DNA from: an uncultured Schlesneria sp.
GTDB taxonomy: Bacteria; Planctomycetota; Planctomycetia; Planctomycetales; Planctomycetaceae
Length of the DNA stretch: 64,000 nucleotides
Assembly: GCA_903904835.1 (NCBI GenBank)
Contig: CAIVEI010000102.1
Coordinates: 1-64,000 of the forward strand
Direction of reading: 5' to 3'
A model generated the notes under the pieces. The model worked only from the letters and a program-made list of their open reading frames with translations. It did no database searches and was not told the DNA's origin. Position numbers and translations under genes: made by a program. This document shows, piece by piece, positions 8,800 through 19,556 of the stretch (position 1 is its first letter; every line of letters starts with the position of its first letter).

Positions 8800-9927
8800 C
8801 TATTCCCATGCTGCTGCGACTGTGTTTGAGAGCCTTGCCAGATACTTACCTGATGGTTCTTGAGGCAGGGTTGTCAGAATCAACGTGAAAACGCCTGCAT
8901 CGGGATCGATCCAAAGAACGGTTCCTGTCGCTCCCCAGTGTCCGTACGTCCCTGATCCAAGCAAGTCGCCGAAATTGGCGCTATGTGCCGGCCAGTTCAG
9001 TCGCCAACCGAGTCCCCAGGGGCGACATCGTCTTTCTTCGTCAGGGACGTCGCGCATGTATTCAAGCTGGTTACGTGTAGCGGCGTCGATTGCTGCTGGA
9101 GACAACAGTCGTTTTCCGTCGTGTGTCATTCCCATGCGCAGCATGAATTGCGCGTATGTCGCCAAATCCCTTGCCGATGTTAGCAGACCCCCCCAGGGTG
9201 CACCCAGTTGTCGCCAATAACGACTATTCCAATTCCAATCAGTGCCACTGACATGAGCTTCTGGAACGACTGCATCTGGAATGCGCGCTGTGCGAGGCGT
9301 TGGGCCAACGAACCACTCGTCAGGTGCCCCCAGGGAAGTGTCGATCATTCCAAGCGGCTGAAAGAATTCATCTTGAAGGTATTGGGCGCAGGTTTTGCCT
9401 GTTATCAGCGCAATGATTTCGCCAAGAATGGCAAACCCCATGCTCTGGTATTGGACGCCGCGTCCTGGCGGAAACGCCAGCGGTTCCTCGCACGTCCGTT
9501 CGACGAAACGGGCCAGCGTTGCATGGGATTGCCTTAGTTCCAGATTATCACTCAACATATCTGGCAGCCCCGACGTATGCGTCAGCAGGTGCCTGACTTC
9601 GATTCCATATTTTCCTTCACGCCCGAAACTGGGAATGAAATCGACGATGCGATCAGCAAGTGAGACTTGACCCCTCTCGATCAATCGTAGCGCCGCCATG
9701 GCGACGATCGGCTTGGTAATCGAGGCGATTAAAAAAATTGCGTCTTCACTTAATGGATCGGGTTTATCGGCGATCTGTCGACCGGCATGGAACTGTGCTG
9801 AGATCGTCTGGGCAGTTCCCGTCACGATTGCCACACAGGGAAGGACGTTTGATTCACACCAGTTTGTGGCAACTTCGACGACATTCTGCCACCGCTGGTA
9901 ATGAAGTGTTCGAGTTGCCTGTATCAT
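8800..9927 (-). CDS. Serine hydrolase, class C beta-lactamase / esterase family
   Basis: The 375-residue protein has the penicillin-binding fold motifs: SITK (Ser-x-x-Lys) near residue 70, a Tyr motif YQSMG in place of the canonical YxN, and HWGATG as the third (HxG) box. The TSGLPD text is typical of the beta-lactamase/EstB/6-aminohexanoate-dimer hydrolase group. No signal peptide is evident, so it may be cytoplasmic. The group covers esterases, D-aminopeptidases and peptidases; true beta-lactam resistance is unlikely to be its job. It is divergent from the DUF885 gene with about 100 bp between starts. Confidence 0.85.
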   Translation of the reverse strand: MIQATRTLHYQRWQNVVEVATNWCESNVLPCVAIVTGTAQTISAQFHAGRQIADKPDPLSEDAIFLIASITKPIVAMAALRLIERGQVSLADRIVDFIPSFGREGKYGIEVRHLLTHTSGLPDMLSDNLELRQSHATLARFVERTCEEPLAFPPGRGVQYQSMGFAILGEIIALITGKTCAQYLQDEFFQPLGMIDTSLGAPDEWFVGPTPRTARIPDAVVPEAHVSGTDWNWNSRYWRQLGAPWGGLLTSARDLATYAQFMLRMGMTHDGKRLLSPAAIDAATRNQLEYMRDVPDEERRCRPWGLGWRLNWPAHSANFGDLLGSGTYGHWGATGTVLWIDPDAGVFTLILTTLPQEPSGKYLARLSNTVAAAWE

Positions 9928-10029
9928 GTGTTTTCCCGAATTGAACGATCAGCCACGCCTCCAAGCCCTGCGCGAATGTTTGTAACATATGGCGAGTTTG
10001 TTCCGTTCAGCAACTCATGGATTTTCCAC

Positions 10030-11781
10030 ATGCGCTGTTATCTAGGTTCCTTGTCCCTGGTTCTTCTGCTGATCCCTGCGATCGCACGGTCACAATCGCC
10101 GGCCGAACAATTACACAAGCTGTTTGAAGCAGAATGGCAACTTCAGCTCAAAGAATACCCGACGATGGCGTCGTATCTGGGGGATCAGAGGTACAACGAC
10201 CGATGGCCAGAGATGAGTTTACTGGCGATTTCGAAAAGAAACGAACACGAACGAGCGTTACTCGATCAACTGTCCCAGATCGATTCGACGAAGCTCTCGC
10301 CAGCCGATCAACTGAATCTGGATCTGTTCCGTCGGCAACTGGATGTGGATCTTGAAGAGTTCCTGTTCCAGTGGCATCTGGTTCCTCTGAATCAGCGCGG
10401 GGGGATTCAGGATGAAAATTCACTGGCAGACGCAATCGCGTTTCATACCGTCAAAGACTACGAAGACTGGCTTACGCGATTACGGTCGTTTCCTGTCTAT
10501 ATGGAACAGACGATCGCGTTAATGCGAGCCGGTGTCGAAGCGAAGATGGTTCAACCGCAGATTGTTATGAAACGCGTTCCGGCTCAGATCAAGCGTCAGA
10601 TCGTAGAGGATCCGAGTACAAGTCTTTTTTACAAACCGTTCAAGTCGTTTCCACAAGAGATTGAACAGGCAGACCGAGACCGATTGCAGCGTGAAGCCCA
10701 GGCCGCGATTCGTGAGAAGATCGTACCTGCTTACCGGAAATTTTTGGGATTCTTTGAACGCGAATATTTTCCCGCATGTCTCAAGGATGTGGGAGCCTCG
10801 CGATTGCCACTCGGTCAAGACTTTTACTCATTCCTCGCTCGAAAACATACGACCACAAAACTTTCGCCGCATGAGATTCACGAAATCGGGCTATCCGAAG
10901 TGAAACGCATTCGGAATGAAATGGAACAAATCAAACTGCAAGTTGGTTTCACTGGTTCACTCACCGAGTTTTTCGAGCATTTACGGACGGCACCGCAGTT
11001 TTATTTCACTGATCCAGGCGATCTGATGAATGCCTACGTTGCTTTCGGCAAACGGGTCGATCCAGAATTGCCTCGGATTTTTAAGAAGTTGCCTCGTATC
11101 CGGTATGGGATTGAAGCGATTCCAGCTCATATGGCACCTGACACGACCACGGCGTATTATCGGCCGCCATCTGCCGATGGATCCCGTCCAGGAACGTATT
11201 TCGTCAATCTCTATAAACCAGAAACGCGACCCAAATATGAAATCGCAGCATTGTCGCTTCACGAAGCGATGCCGGGTCACCACCTGCAAATTGCCTTGGC
11301 AACAGAGCTGAATGATTTCCCGGAGTTCCGGAAACATACTCATTTCACTGCGTTCATCGAAGGTTGGGGGCTTTACAGCGAAAGTCTTGGCCATGAAATG
11401 GGGCTTTACGACGACCCCTATTCGAAGTTTGGCCAGCTTACTTACGAAATGTGGCGGGCCGTTCGCCTGGTCGTTGACACGGGGATCCATTCAAAAGAAT
11501 GGTCGCGCATGCAAGCCATTGAGTATTTCAAAGCAAATGCGGCGAAGAGTGAACTTGATATCACAAACGAAATTGATCGATATATTACCTGGCCCGGCCA
11601 GGCATTGGCCTACAAAATCGGCGAACTGAAAATCAAAGAGCTTCGTCAACGAGCTGAGAAGAAACTTGGTGCAGAATTTGACCTGCGAGATTTTCACGAT
11701 GTTGTGCTTCGAAACGGTGCCGTACCGTTAGATGTCCTTGAGCGATTGGTCGATGACTGGCTCAACCGAGGGGGAAAATGA
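10030..11781 (+). CDS. DUF885 family zinc peptidase-like secreted protein
   Basis: The protein is 583 residues from ATG 10030, which begins a good signal peptide (RCYLGSLSLVLLLIPAIARSQ); the frame is open upstream to 9901 but that text is not signal-like. The DUF885 hallmark HEAMPGHHLQ is present, with a downstream EGWGLYSESLG glutamate segment, giving a metal site like HExxH gluzincins. Family length is usually 550-620 residues, so it looks complete. It is presumably a periplasmic or secreted metallopeptidase; the substrate is unknown. Family A palindromes flank it together with the divergent hydrolase gene. Confidence 0.85.
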   Translation: MRCYLGSLSLVLLLIPAIARSQSPAEQLHKLFEAEWQLQLKEYPTMASYLGDQRYNDRWPEMSLLAISKRNEHERALLDQLSQIDSTKLSPADQLNLDLFRRQLDVDLEEFLFQWHLVPLNQRGGIQDENSLADAIAFHTVKDYEDWLTRLRSFPVYMEQTIALMRAGVEAKMVQPQIVMKRVPAQIKRQIVEDPSTSLFYKPFKSFPQEIEQADRDRLQREAQAAIREKIVPAYRKFLGFFEREYFPACLKDVGASRLPLGQDFYSFLARKHTTTKLSPHEIHEIGLSEVKRIRNEMEQIKLQVGFTGSLTEFFEHLRTAPQFYFTDPGDLMNAYVAFGKRVDPELPRIFKKLPRIRYGIEAIPAHMAPDTTTAYYRPPSADGSRPGTYFVNLYKPETRPKYEIAALSLHEAMPGHHLQIALATELNDFPEFRKHTHFTAFIEGWGLYSESLGHEMGLYDDPYSKFGQLTYEMWRAVRLVVDTGIHSKEWSRMQAIEYFKANAAKSELDITNEIDRYITWPGQALAYKIGELKIKELRQRAEKKLGAEFDLRDFHDVVLRNGAVPLDVLERLVDDWLNRGGK

Positions 11782-11830
11782 CAGCGAATGGTCGGTCAAA
11801 ATTTTCAATTGAGGATTTTGTACTGCGTCA

Positions 11831-11913
11831 TCGGACTTCTTCGGATTAGCGGTGTCTTACCGTTCTGGCGGTATAAGAGCACTGCCTGGCTGAAGAGGGT
11901 CAAGCAGTGGCAC
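11831..11913. repeat. Palindromic intergenic repeat, family A copy 2
   Basis: It shares with 8677-8769 the core segments CTTCTTCGGATTAGC-GTGTC, AGAGCACTGC and CAAGCAGTGGCAC, in the same orientation. The left outer arm is eroded. It fills the gap between the convergent DUF885 and kinase genes. Confidence 0.65.
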
Positions 11914-11924
11914 ACGAGTCAGGA

Positions 11925-14900
11925 CTAAAAACCGACGTTCTTTTTCCCGCCAACGGTCGGCGATGAGCCTGTTTTCGGTGTTTGACCGTTCCCCGGCTGT
12001 TTGTCGTTCGCAGCCTTCTTGGCGACCATCGATTCTTCGACCGAGCGAATGTCAGCACCGATGGGACGCCCCCCTTCGGCCCAAGTTGCGCTGGGCGAGT
12101 GCAGGTCAAGAAGAAAAGAATACGGCTTCAAAAGAGTCCATTTATTCGGAAGCGTCTTACTGAGAAGAACCCCTTTGGAACCCGTCAGTAGCCTGACATC
12201 ATTCGGTTCGCCCCATGTGTTCGCCCAACCTGCTGCGGTTGTGACAGGCTCTTTACCCGGTTGTACCAGGAATGATTTCACCTCCTTAGAGAATCCATTT
12301 GATGTTCCCCACCATTCGACCTGTGTCTGTTCAAGAACGGGACCTGCAAATTCGATAATTGTTGATTCCGAAGCTTCGCCGGGTTTGAATTCGAGAGGAG
12401 CCACCATGGCGCACGAGTCCGCAAAAATTCGCATTGGGGATGTGATGGGTTCGGTTCCTGATGATGCTTCAACACGAATCGCGGCTTTTGTTGTCGAAAA
12501 AGTTGCATGTTCCAAATCGACAACCGGCAAGAGGTTTGTTCCCGTCCGAATCGGTTGAAGATCGATGCCATAACCACGGATGGCAATAATGCTGTTGCGT
12601 ATGAAGAGTCGTCCTGTTGCGGATTGCAATCGAATTCCGATACCGGTGCTCATTAACAGCGAATCGTTAACCGATAAGAAATTTGGCTCAAAGCCAGTGA
12701 TTGGAGTGTTCGTCGTGGTGGTGGACCAATCGATAAGACCTTGATGTTGTTCTAAATCCTGAAGCGCCGGACCACTCAGTTGACATCCACGCAGGATCAC
12801 ATTCGCGTTTCTCGCATAAATCAGCCACGGGGTTGCAGCGCCACCCTTCGGGGTCTGCGGTGCTTCAAGCAATGCCGATTGTAATTCGAGGGTTCCTTTC
12901 TCGATCGTAAACATCCCGGCATTTTCTGTCCTTGTTTTGGCGTCTTGAACTTTAGGTAGCATTTTCAGTGGGGGGCCGTCTGTTTGCCTGAAGACGATTC
13001 TCAGTGATTTGCCGATAATTCTCGCAGGCTGCATCGTGTGCACACCCGCGCCGATCGCCTCAAATACAGTGTCATTTTGCCAATCATTCTTATTGAGGAT
13101 GACGCCTAAATCCTCCTTCAACAGATTAATTTTTCTTGTTGGTGAACTCTCGGCTGGTTTTAAGATGGCAGTGGGAAGCTTTGGCCGAAGCCCAAGCGCG
13201 GTGATTCGCGGCTGGGAAATGATGCCGGGAACAGTGAGTTGGCTGGTCATGCAACCTGGCAATTGACCCTTCGATGTCTTCATTTCTCGAAACGGAAGTT
13301 TTGCCGAGTCGAAGTCATGGGGTTGAACGGCACTGATCTCGGAAATCACCGATTCTTGCCACGTAAACTGTTGAATCTGGGCAGGTTCAAAATTTTTATG
13401 CCAAACTCGTTGCCATTGTTCCAATGTCGTGACTTTATACGAGGATTTGTCCAGGTCGAGAAGTCGTTCAAATCCAATATAGAGCGAAGACTTTGATGAC
13501 CAGTTCAGATTTGTCAGCCATCCTGCTGTCGTGGATGTGACACTTGGCCAATGGGTCGCTGAAACAATCACAGCACTATTGCCGGCTCCTTCTGCCGTAC
13601 AAATCGAATCCAGAAATAAAATTGCAGTTGTAGGAGGTTTCGACGTATTTTCCGCAGCGAGTTCAAGAATTTGCTTTCGACTGCTGAGAGTCGATCTGAC
13701 GACCCGAATCGTTCGCCGAGGCTTCGCATCAACGATGTCAGCAAAACCGGCAATAAGTTTGCCAGCGACACTTATTGCAGGAGCCGTTCCGGTGACGATC
13801 AGCGAATCCTGTACAACAACGTCTGCCATCGTCCGATCGACGTGCAATCCGGTTAAGCCATTTCCCCGTATGATGACATGGTCCAGAAGTGCTTGGGGTT
13901 CAATAACAGGAACATTCTGTGAATCTTGTTTGCTCGTAAATTCGATTGCGATTGCATCGGTGACGTCATTTCCATTCGCGGTGAATGAACACTTTCTCAC
14001 GAAGAGTTGACCATCGGTCACAGAAATTATTTTTGTCGGCGTCAAGTCGTTTGACGTGGATCGATCGAGGGCAAAGTGAAGACCACGTAATTCGAGTATT
14101 CCATTGTTGACCGCGATTCCCAGTGAGGAACCTGATTCACCCGATCGGACAATAATCAAAGGTTGATCCTGAGGTGATGCCCCCGTCACGACGATTTTTT
14201 TTGCATTCGAGATCTCAACTCGACTGAGAACAAACGGTCCGTTGCCGATCAGCCTGACAATTCCACCCGCTCGTTCGGTCGCAAGAAGGGCCTCATCCAA
14301 GCTGGAAAAATGGGTCGCTGAGGGTACTCCGGGACCAGCCGTGAAGACAGGCAGGTCGGTTGGATCAACAGATACAGAACTCGCCCATCCTGGCAAAGGT
14401 TGTTTTGTGATGTCGTATTCGGTGGTAGTCATCCGATCCGTAGCAGTTGTTCCTTGTTTTGCAGGCTCAACCACTGTGACTGCAACGGGGGCCTCAACGT
14501 CTTTGTCTTTGTTTTCCGCGGTCTTGATAATCGGTGGTGTGACGACCACAGGTTCCTGCGCAGGCAGATTCTTATTGGCGAATGGATTGTTTGCAGTTTC
14601 GACATGACCACTCCATTGGACAATCAGCCATCCGAGGCTTGCGATCGCGCCGAGGACTCCTGCCGCGATTGCAATAAACTTGAGTGGTTCGAGGTTGAAT
14701 TTGAGCCGGTTATCATTCGTTGAGTCAGCCGGTTCTCGTTTGGGGGGGAGAGGCTTAGGGGTATGTTTGGCAGCGCTGCTTTCACGTCCTTCAGCGCTTG
14801 ATCCGCTCTTTACGGACTTTGATCTCGGAGCATTTTCTTCTTCGGGGACGTTGGAACTCCGTTTGCGTTTCGAAGGAGACGGTTCATCTGCTTCCTCGTC

Positions 14901-16181
14901 GTCAGTCGCAGATGTTATTCGTTTTGGTGAACTTCGCGGCTGTTCATCATCTTCGTCATCATCAATACGAGATTTCGACGATGGCTTGAGTCTCGACTTG
15001 ATCGGCTGAGTCTCATCATCAGGATTGGTATCATTAGTCTGGCTGCGGTTTTTTCGGCGAGCAGAGGAATCCGGAGCTTCTTCCGAATCTTCGTCCTGTT
15101 CGACGCGCGAGCGGGCTTTTCTGCGATTTTTAGTCGTCGGCGCTTCGTCGCGAACTTCTTCATCGGCGGCGCGAGATTTTCGTCGTTTCGGACGTCCTTC
15201 TTCCGCCGGATCGAAGTCCTCACTTTCGTCGAGTTCCTCTTCGACCGATTGCAGGGCATCAACGTCATAGTCACTGAGGTCGCTGAAGATTTCGTTCGAA
15301 AAGGCGGCTTTTGTCAATTTCGAATTGGCGAGGTCATCCAATAATTCCGCTGGGGTCTGATAGCGATCAGCAGGCTTTTTTGCGGTCATCCGTTGTAAGA
15401 CGGCGATCAGACCTTCGGGAATGTTTTCATTTTTTTCGCGAGGATCAGGCAGGGGTTTTAATGCGTGTGCCTGCAATTTGTTCGTCAAGCTTCCTTCGGC
15501 GAAGGGAGGTTCGCCCGTCAGCATCTGATACCAGGTGCATCCTAGCGAATAGATGTCGCTTCGGACGTCGGCCGATTTACTGCTGCGCGCCTGCTCAGGG
15601 GCCATGTAGTCGACAGTCCCGACAGTCGTTCCTGCCCGAGTGATATTGGTTTCGAGCGTATCATCGATTGATCTTGCCAAACCCAGGTCTGTGACTTTGA
15701 CGACGCCGTCGTGTCGCAGCAGAAGGTTCGATGGCTTGATGTCGCGGTGGACAATATTATGTTCGAAAGCGTGTTGCAGTGCGGAAGCAACTTGTTTGAT
15801 GATTTCGATCGAACGCTTGACCGGAATCACCCCTCGGCGTTTTACCTGTTCGAATAAGTCAATCCCTTCGACGTACTCCATCGCGATATAAAGGAAGCCA
15901 TCAGCCTCACCGGTATCGTAAACAGAAACGATATTGGGATGTTCGAGCTGTCCTGCCGCTTGAGCTTCGGCCTTGAATCGTCGGACCAGAATTGGATTTT
16001 TGGCCTTGTCTCGCGGCAGCACCTTGAGTGCAACCAGTTTCTTGAGATCGGTATTGCGTGCAAGATAAACCGTTCCCATGCCACCTTGACCAAGTTTACG
16101 CTCGATCTGGTATTTCCCGAGCGTATTGAGTGGCTGGTTTATGTCGATGGCTTTGGTCGGGGCATCGGATTCGTCGCTCAT
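11925..16181 (-). CDS. Ser/Thr protein kinase with transmembrane segment and beta-helix ectodomain
   Basis: The 1418-residue protein starts at ATG 16181 after GGGAGGA. The kinase domain spans about residues 24-290: glycine loop GQGGMG, ALK lysine, HRDIKPSN loop, activation segment with DLG in place of DFG, and APE. Residues about 300-495 are a charged, low-complexity linker rich in Glu/Asp and Arg/Lys/Ser, likely disordered. A hydrophobic helix (FIAIAAGVLGAIASLGWLIV) lies near residue 500. The remaining roughly 900 residues have repeated short strands with Asn/Asp turns (IEISNAKKIVVTG, LFIRNSIIAIRGYG) like a right-handed parallel beta-helix of the pectate-lyase fold. The likely role is a membrane receptor kinase sensing polysaccharide or cell-wall material outside (inference). 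uvrB lies upstream on the same strand. Confidence 0.9.
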   Translation of the reverse strand: MSDESDAPTKAIDINQPLNTLGKYQIERKLGQGGMGTVYLARNTDLKKLVALKVLPRDKAKNPILVRRFKAEAQAAGQLEHPNIVSVYDTGEADGFLYIAMEYVEGIDLFEQVKRRGVIPVKRSIEIIKQVASALQHAFEHNIVHRDIKPSNLLLRHDGVVKVTDLGLARSIDDTLETNITRAGTTVGTVDYMAPEQARSSKSADVRSDIYSLGCTWYQMLTGEPPFAEGSLTNKLQAHALKPLPDPREKNENIPEGLIAVLQRMTAKKPADRYQTPAELLDDLANSKLTKAAFSNEIFSDLSDYDVDALQSVEEELDESEDFDPAEEGRPKRRKSRAADEEVRDEAPTTKNRRKARSRVEQDEDSEEAPDSSARRKNRSQTNDTNPDDETQPIKSRLKPSSKSRIDDDEDDEQPRSSPKRITSATDDEEADEPSPSKRKRSSNVPEEENAPRSKSVKSGSSAEGRESSAAKHTPKPLPPKREPADSTNDNRLKFNLEPLKFIAIAAGVLGAIASLGWLIVQWSGHVETANNPFANKNLPAQEPVVVTPPIIKTAENKDKDVEAPVAVTVVEPAKQGTTATDRMTTTEYDITKQPLPGWASSVSVDPTDLPVFTAGPGVPSATHFSSLDEALLATERAGGIVRLIGNGPFVLSRVEISNAKKIVVTGASPQDQPLIIVRSGESGSSLGIAVNNGILELRGLHFALDRSTSNDLTPTKIISVTDGQLFVRKCSFTANGNDVTDAIAIEFTSKQDSQNVPVIEPQALLDHVIIRGNGLTGLHVDRTMADVVVQDSLIVTGTAPAISVAGKLIAGFADIVDAKPRRTIRVVRSTLSSRKQILELAAENTSKPPTTAILFLDSICTAEGAGNSAVIVSATHWPSVTSTTAGWLTNLNWSSKSSLYIGFERLLDLDKSSYKVTTLEQWQRVWHKNFEPAQIQQFTWQESVISEISAVQPHDFDSAKLPFREMKTSKGQLPGCMTSQLTVPGIISQPRITALGLRPKLPTAILKPAESSPTRKINLLKEDLGVILNKNDWQNDTVFEAIGAGVHTMQPARIIGKSLRIVFRQTDGPPLKMLPKVQDAKTRTENAGMFTIEKGTLELQSALLEAPQTPKGGAATPWLIYARNANVILRGCQLSGPALQDLEQHQGLIDWSTTTTNTPITGFEPNFLSVNDSLLMSTGIGIRLQSATGRLFIRNSIIAIRGYGIDLQPIRTGTNLLPVVDLEHATFSTTKAAIRVEASSGTEPITSPMRIFADSCAMVAPLEFKPGEASESTIIEFAGPVLEQTQVEWWGTSNGFSKEVKSFLVQPGKEPVTTAAGWANTWGEPNDVRLLTGSKGVLLSKTLPNKWTLLKPYSFLLDLHSPSATWAEGGRPIGADIRSVEESMVAKKAANDKQPGNGQTPKTGSSPTVGGKKNVGF

Positions 16182-16396
16182 TGCGATCCTCCCGTCTTAA
16201 CGCTCGAATCCTGGGCGATGGTTTTCGCACAAAACTGAGATCGATGCTGGCGATTCGATTCGATATTCATGGGAGCTTTCCACGGACCAATCGACCGTCG
16301 AAAGGATTTTTTCGGATGTGTAATTGTCCAGTCAGTGTAACAAACTATTGAAACCTCCGTCAAAACCTTCCTGAGAAGTTCTGGTCGAGTAAATTG

Positions 16397-18463
16397 TTAT
16401 CGGTGTGGATTTGGCTTTCTTTGACTTCTTTTGCGCCCGCGTCCTCCCTTCGATTTCGAATTTGACGATTCGTCGTCCGATGGTACGGGTTTTCCGATTT
16501 GTTGCTTCAATTGAACAATTCGATCTCGCAATTTTGCAGCCCGCTCGAATTCGAGCGATTCAGCGGCGGCAAGCATTTCGGCTTCAAGTTCGCTGAGGTA
16601 CTCTTGTGTGACGTATTGGCTCTCGCTCTCGGCGCCGATCACCTTTTGCGTCATGCGCTTCGCTTCGATCTCTTCTTCAATTCCTCGGCGAATCGCTTTT
16701 TTGATTGTTTCCGGCGTGATTCCATTCCGTTGATTGTATTCGGTTTGCAGGATGCGGCGGCGGCCGGTTTCGTCAAGCGCCTGCTGCATACTGTCGGTGA
16801 CCCGGTCTGCATACAGGACGACCTCGGCGTTAACGTTGCGCGCCGATCGGCCGATCGTCTGGATGAGACTTGTGGCACTCCGCAAAAACCCTTCCTTATC
16901 CGCATCCAGAATCGCGACGAGCGAGACTTCCGGGACGTCGATCCCTTCTCGCAGCAGATTCACTCCGACGACGACGTCAAATTTCCCCTCCCGCAAGCTT
17001 CGTAAAACTTCGACGCGTTCGAATGCATCCAGTTCCGAATGAAGCCAGGCACATTTGATCCCTTCTTCGGTCAAGTATTTCGTCAGGTCTTCAGACAGTC
17101 TCTTTGTCAGCGTTGTGACAAGAGTTCGTTGGCCCTTGGCCGTTCGCTGCTTAATTTGCTCCAGCAAATGCTGGACTTGTCCTCGGGCCGGATGGATCGA
17201 AATCGTTGGGTCGAGCAGACCCGTCGGTCGAATCACTTGTTCGACTACTTCACCACCAGTCTGTTCGATTTCCCAATCCGATGGTGTCGCAGAAACAAAA
17301 ACGGTTTGTTTCCGTCGTGTGTTCCATTCTTCGAATTTTAACGGCCGATTATCGAGTGCCATCGGAAGTCGGAACCCATGTTCTACAAGTGTCGTTTTGC
17401 GCGCGTGATCTCCGTTAAACATCGCCCGAATCTGTGGCACGCTGACGTGCGATTCGTCGACGAACAGCAGGAAATCTTCGGGGAAAAAGTCGAGTAACGT
17501 GAATGGGGGTTCGCCCGGTTTGCGACCGGACAGTGCTCGACTGTAATTTTCGATTCCAGGGCAGAAGCCAATCTCTCGCAATAACTCCAGGTCATGTCGG
17601 GTTCGCGCATTCAGACGCTGCCTTTCGATCAGCTTCCCTTCGTTTTGAAACTTTTCCAGTTGTGAATTGAGTTCACTTTCAATCTCGCGAGTTGCATCCG
17701 TGATCCGATCCTCCGGTAACACGTAGTGTTTTGCGGGGTAGATGTAGATGTCGTTCAGTCGTTGAGCTTCCTCGCCAGTCAGAGGATTGATGATCGACAA
17801 CTTTTCGACCTCGTCGCCCCAAAGCTCGATCCGATAGGCGAATTCTTCGTACGCGGGCCAGACCTCGACGACATCGCCTCGTACGCGGAAATTACTTCGT
17901 GCGGGTGCGATATCGTTTCGTGAATACTGGATGTCACAAAGTCGTCGAAGAAGGTCATCCCTGTCGATTGATCCACCCACTGAGAGTGGCACCATCATTT
18001 CGAGGTAGTCCTTGGGTGAACCTAAGCCGTAGATACAACTGACGCTTGCCACGACTATGACGTCTCGGCGGCTCACCAGGGCGCTCGTCGCAAGGAGACG
18101 CAGCCGATCAATCTCTTCGTTGATCGACGAGTCCTTTTCGATGTAGATGTCTCGTTGAGGAATATACGCTTCGGGCTGATAATAGTCGTAGTAGCTGACG
18201 AAATAGGCGACGGCGTTGTTGGGAAAGAAATCACGGAACTCACCGTATAACTGCGCCGCCAGCGTCTTGTTGTGCGAAAGAATCAACGCCGGACGCTGCA
18301 TCTGCTGGATGACGTTGGCCATCGTGAACGTTTTGCCTGACCCTGTGACTCCCAATAGTACCTGATCTTTTTTTCCCTCACGAAGCCCTCGCACGAGCGA
18401 CTCGATTGCTTTCGGCTGATCTCCTGCGGGGTTGAACGGGCTGGCCAGTTGAAATTCAGGCAT
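16397..18463 (-). CDS. uvrB: Excinuclease ABC subunit B
   Basis: UvrB is the damage-verifying helicase of nucleotide excision repair, loading with UvrA and recruiting UvrC. The 688-residue protein has the expected length and motifs: Walker A GVTGSGKT near residue 40, the [12 protein letters not shown] beta-hairpin region, DESH helicase motif, the ATPSDWE segment, QTIGRSARN motif VI, and a C-terminal UVR coiled coil ([10 protein letters not shown]). The tail ends in a Lys/Arg/Ser-rich extension. No uvrA or uvrC is nearby; a 215-bp gap separates it from the kinase gene downstream. Confidence 0.98.
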   Translation of the reverse strand: MPEFQLASPFNPAGDQPKAIESLVRGLREGKKDQVLLGVTGSGKTFTMANVIQQMQRPALILSHNKTLAAQLYGEFRDFFPNNAVAYFVSYYDYYQPEAYIPQRDIYIEKDSSINEEIDRLRLLATSALVSRRDVIVVASVSCIYGLGSPKDYLEMMVPLSVGGSIDRDDLLRRLCDIQYSRNDIAPARSNFRVRGDVVEVWPAYEEFAYRIELWGDEVEKLSIINPLTGEEAQRLNDIYIYPAKHYVLPEDRITDATREIESELNSQLEKFQNEGKLIERQRLNARTRHDLELLREIGFCPGIENYSRALSGRKPGEPPFTLLDFFPEDFLLFVDESHVSVPQIRAMFNGDHARKTTLVEHGFRLPMALDNRPLKFEEWNTRRKQTVFVSATPSDWEIEQTGGEVVEQVIRPTGLLDPTISIHPARGQVQHLLEQIKQRTAKGQRTLVTTLTKRLSEDLTKYLTEEGIKCAWLHSELDAFERVEVLRSLREGKFDVVVGVNLLREGIDVPEVSLVAILDADKEGFLRSATSLIQTIGRSARNVNAEVVLYADRVTDSMQQALDETGRRRILQTEYNQRNGITPETIKKAIRRGIEEEIEAKRMTQKVIGAESESQYVTQEYLSELEAEMLAAAESLEFERAAKLRDRIVQLKQQIGKPVPSDDESSNSKSKGGRGRKRSQRKPNPHR

Positions 18464-18920
18464 TCGGCGACTCTTTCAACGGATGATTGATACCAAAAGA
18501 AAGTCTATCCGATTGGATCACATTTTCAGCAGTCGGAGGTCGTTCGCAAGATTAATTCATGAAAAGATCTCCGTGATCGAAGCTGGGAGACACATGCAAC
18601 AGCCTGAAGACATTCGCACAACCAGTTGGAAAATATCGGTCTTCTCCTTCACTGATCTCACTTGGTATCATGAGAGAACGAGACGATCCAGAATATTGCC
18701 AGGGTGGCAATTGAGATTCCGAGCGACTTAATTGAAAGAATCCGGCACCCGGTTGCCGTGCAAAGCCCCCCTGGCACATGAAAGGGGGGCGTCAAGCTGA
18801 TTGATTCAGGAAAAAAGAACGATGATCGTTTTTGATTTCTAATCTGATTCAACGAAATTGATTCAAATTTTCGTTCGACCGAACCCGACGCCTGTCATGG
18901 ATGCTGGAGAAAGGAATCTG
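18464..18920. other. Divergent intergenic region, uvrB / PEP-CTERM gene
   Basis: No convincing gene. A hairpin with 7-bp arms (GCCCCCC/GGGGGGC, loop 12) lies at 18765-18790. The stretch 18800-18870 is A/T-rich and probably carries the promoter of the PEP-CTERM gene, whose ribosome site AAAGGA sits just before ATG 18921. Confidence 0.4.
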
Positions 18921-19505
18921 ATGTTAAAACAAGTTCGTTTAATGGCAATCGTCTTAGCGGTTATTGCCACTCTGGGACGGAATTCTGCCCGAGGTGGTTT
19001 GATTACGAATGGTGATTTCGAAACGGGCGATTTTTCAGGCTGGACTCTCTCTGGCAACACTTCGGATCCGACAACCTATGGAGTCGACAGCAGTTTTCCC
19101 TACGAAGGAACATACAACGCCTATTTTGGCCCGCAGAAAAGTCAGGCATTCCTTTCGCAGACGATCGCAACGAATCCAGGACAGGTGTATGAACTCGAGT
19201 TTTTCTTGATGAACGAAGACGGGACTTCGGCAAATCATTTCAGCGTCAATTTCGGCTCGACGAGTTTGTACGATGCCACGAATCTTCCCACTTTCGACTA
19301 CCAGCAATATGACTACCAGGTCGCTGCGACGTCGACGACAACGACCGTGACACTCGGATTCCAAAACGATTTTAGTTACTTTGACGTCGACAACATCAGT
19401 GTCTCGCCCGTTCCGGAACCAAGCAGTTTGATTTGCTTTGCGATCGGCGCGATCCACATCGGATATTACGGTTGGCGAGAACGATTTGCGAGACGGAATA
19501 ATTGA
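18921..19505 (+). CDS. PEP-CTERM sorting domain protein
   Basis: The 194-residue exported protein starts at ATG 18921 after AAAGGA. It has a signal peptide (LMAIVLAVIATLGRNSARG), then a beta-sandwich-like domain beginning LITNGDFETGDFSGWTLSG, typical of carbohydrate-binding-like extracellular PEP-CTERM proteins. The C-terminal signal is complete: VPEPSS motif, hydrophobic helix, and a basic end (WRERFARR). Proteins with this tail are cut and sorted by an exosortase in exopolysaccharide-producing bacteria; no exosortase gene lies in this window. The next genes on the strand are also exported. Confidence 0.88.
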   Translation: MLKQVRLMAIVLAVIATLGRNSARGGLITNGDFETGDFSGWTLSGNTSDPTTYGVDSSFPYEGTYNAYFGPQKSQAFLSQTIATNPGQVYELEFFLMNEDGTSANHFSVNFGSTSLYDATNLPTFDYQQYDYQVAATSTTTTVTLGFQNDFSYFDVDNISVSPVPEPSSLICFAIGAIHIGYYGWRERFARRNN

Positions 19506-19556
19506 GCGTGCACGTGGTCGGACATTCGCGTCTTTCTAAAACGGGGGTTGCAAATA

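Noticed and set aside
8800-9927. True beta-lactamase (antibiotic resistance)
   Set aside because: The Tyr motif is YQS rather than YxN and no signal peptide is present, so esterase/peptidase roles fit better.
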